Origin: an uncultured Collinsella sp.
Lineage (GTDB): Bacteria > Actinomycetota > Coriobacteriia > Coriobacteriales > Coriobacteriaceae
Assembly (NCBI GenBank): GCA_902490445.1
Contig: CABUDZ010000024.1
Location: 1 to 23,718 of the forward strand
DNA length: 23,718 nt
Direction of reading: 5' to 3'
This document shows positions 23,518 to 23,718 of this stretch, piece after piece. Made by a program: the position numbers and the translations under genes. The notes beneath the pieces are model-generated. The model searched no databases, had not been told where the DNA came from, and saw nothing but the letters and a program-made list of their open reading frames with translations. Position 1 is the stretch's first letter. Each line of letters starts with the position of its first letter.

Positions 23518-23571
23518 AAAAAAACGACGGCCGGCGCGCTTGGGATCCATCCAAAAGCACGCCGGCCGTCG
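23518..23571 (-). terminator. Strong terminator of the right-edge minus-strand gene
   Basis: Perfect 12-bp arms CGACGGCCGGCG/CGCCGGCCGTCG (23525-23536, 23560-23571) extend inward by GCTT/AAGC after a mismatch. On the minus strand seven Ts follow (23518-23524). It may also stop read-through from the convergent 23060 gene, though without a T-tract on that side. Confidence 0.9.
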
Positions 23572-23574
23572 CCG

Positions 23575-23718
23575 TTAGAACTCGGCAAATTCGGGAGTGC
23601 TGACCTCAATCTCTTCGCGCCCCGCCATAAGCTCGCGCATCTTAGCGCAAAACGACTCCTGCACCCCCGCCTTAAACACCAAATGACTCGTCACGGCATC
23701 CGCGTAATCGGTATCCGA
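23575..23718 (-). CDS. C-terminal 47 codons of an unidentified protein (5' part outside window)
   Basis: An open frame enters from the right edge on the minus strand and ends with TAA at 23575. It reads SDTDYADAVTSHLVFKAGVQ and continues to a tail ending STPEFAEF. It ends 4 bases before a strong T7 terminator that reads in the same direction, which supports it being a real gene. The piece is mixed helical, with two Arg-Glu-rich turns, and too short for me to assign a family. Confidence 0.7.
   Translation of the reverse strand, partial: SDTDYADAVTSHLVFKAGVQESFCAKMRELMAGREEIEVSTPEFAEF

Overview
The window looks like chromosomal DNA from a high-GC, anaerobic, gut-type member of the Coriobacteriia. 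Collinsella or a close relative is my best guess. This rests on codon use, strong AGGAGG-type ribosome sites, the anaerobic gene set and a large InlB/BspA-type surface protein. I could not run a database comparison, so the genus is an inference.

Layout. (1) 1-4872, minus: the 5' part of a very large secreted protein, with two tandem 387-residue leucine-rich-repeat units followed by InlB-type beta repeats; it runs off the left edge. (2) 4999-10319, minus: a probable selenium operon, transcribed as double-cubane-cluster reductase, its activase, selD, yedF, a DUF3343 protein and an EF2568-type cysteine desulfurase. The selD gene is itself a selenoprotein gene: its true start is at 8146 and codon 17 is an in-frame TGA at the catalytic Cys/Sec position. 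Simple ORF calling loses the first 20 residues. (3) 10320-10781: a 462-bp leader and intergenic region with a 22-codon upstream ORF, several hairpins and an AT-rich dyad. (4) 10782-16196, minus: two molybdenum units, modA-modB-modC (uptake) and moeA-mogA (cofactor synthesis), separated by a terminator and an operator-like promoter. ModB carries an extra N-terminal extracytoplasmic domain. (5) 16408-18878, plus: a CLC antiporter with fluoride-type motifs and a diacylglycerol-kinase-family lipid kinase. (6) 18900-22829, minus: a small GGQ release-factor-like protein, xpt, an MFS exporter and an O-acetylhomoserine sulfhydrylase. (7) 23060-23506, plus: a C_GCAxxG_C_C family protein. (8) 23575-23718, minus: the last 47 codons of an unidentified gene.

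How the parts fit. SelD makes selenophosphate. The cysteine desulfurase, YedF and DUF3343 proteins are plausible sulfur/selenium mobilisation and carrier factors. The mod and moe genes supply molybdenum cofactor. Together they suggest an organism that makes Sec proteins and perhaps selenium-dependent molybdoenzymes, although no such enzyme is in the window. The double-cubane reductase and activase head the selenium operon, and their link to selenium is the least understood part. Repeated structural DNA is notable: an identical 29-bp palindrome occurs twice, and a 112-bp imperfect palindrome lies inside the selenium operon.
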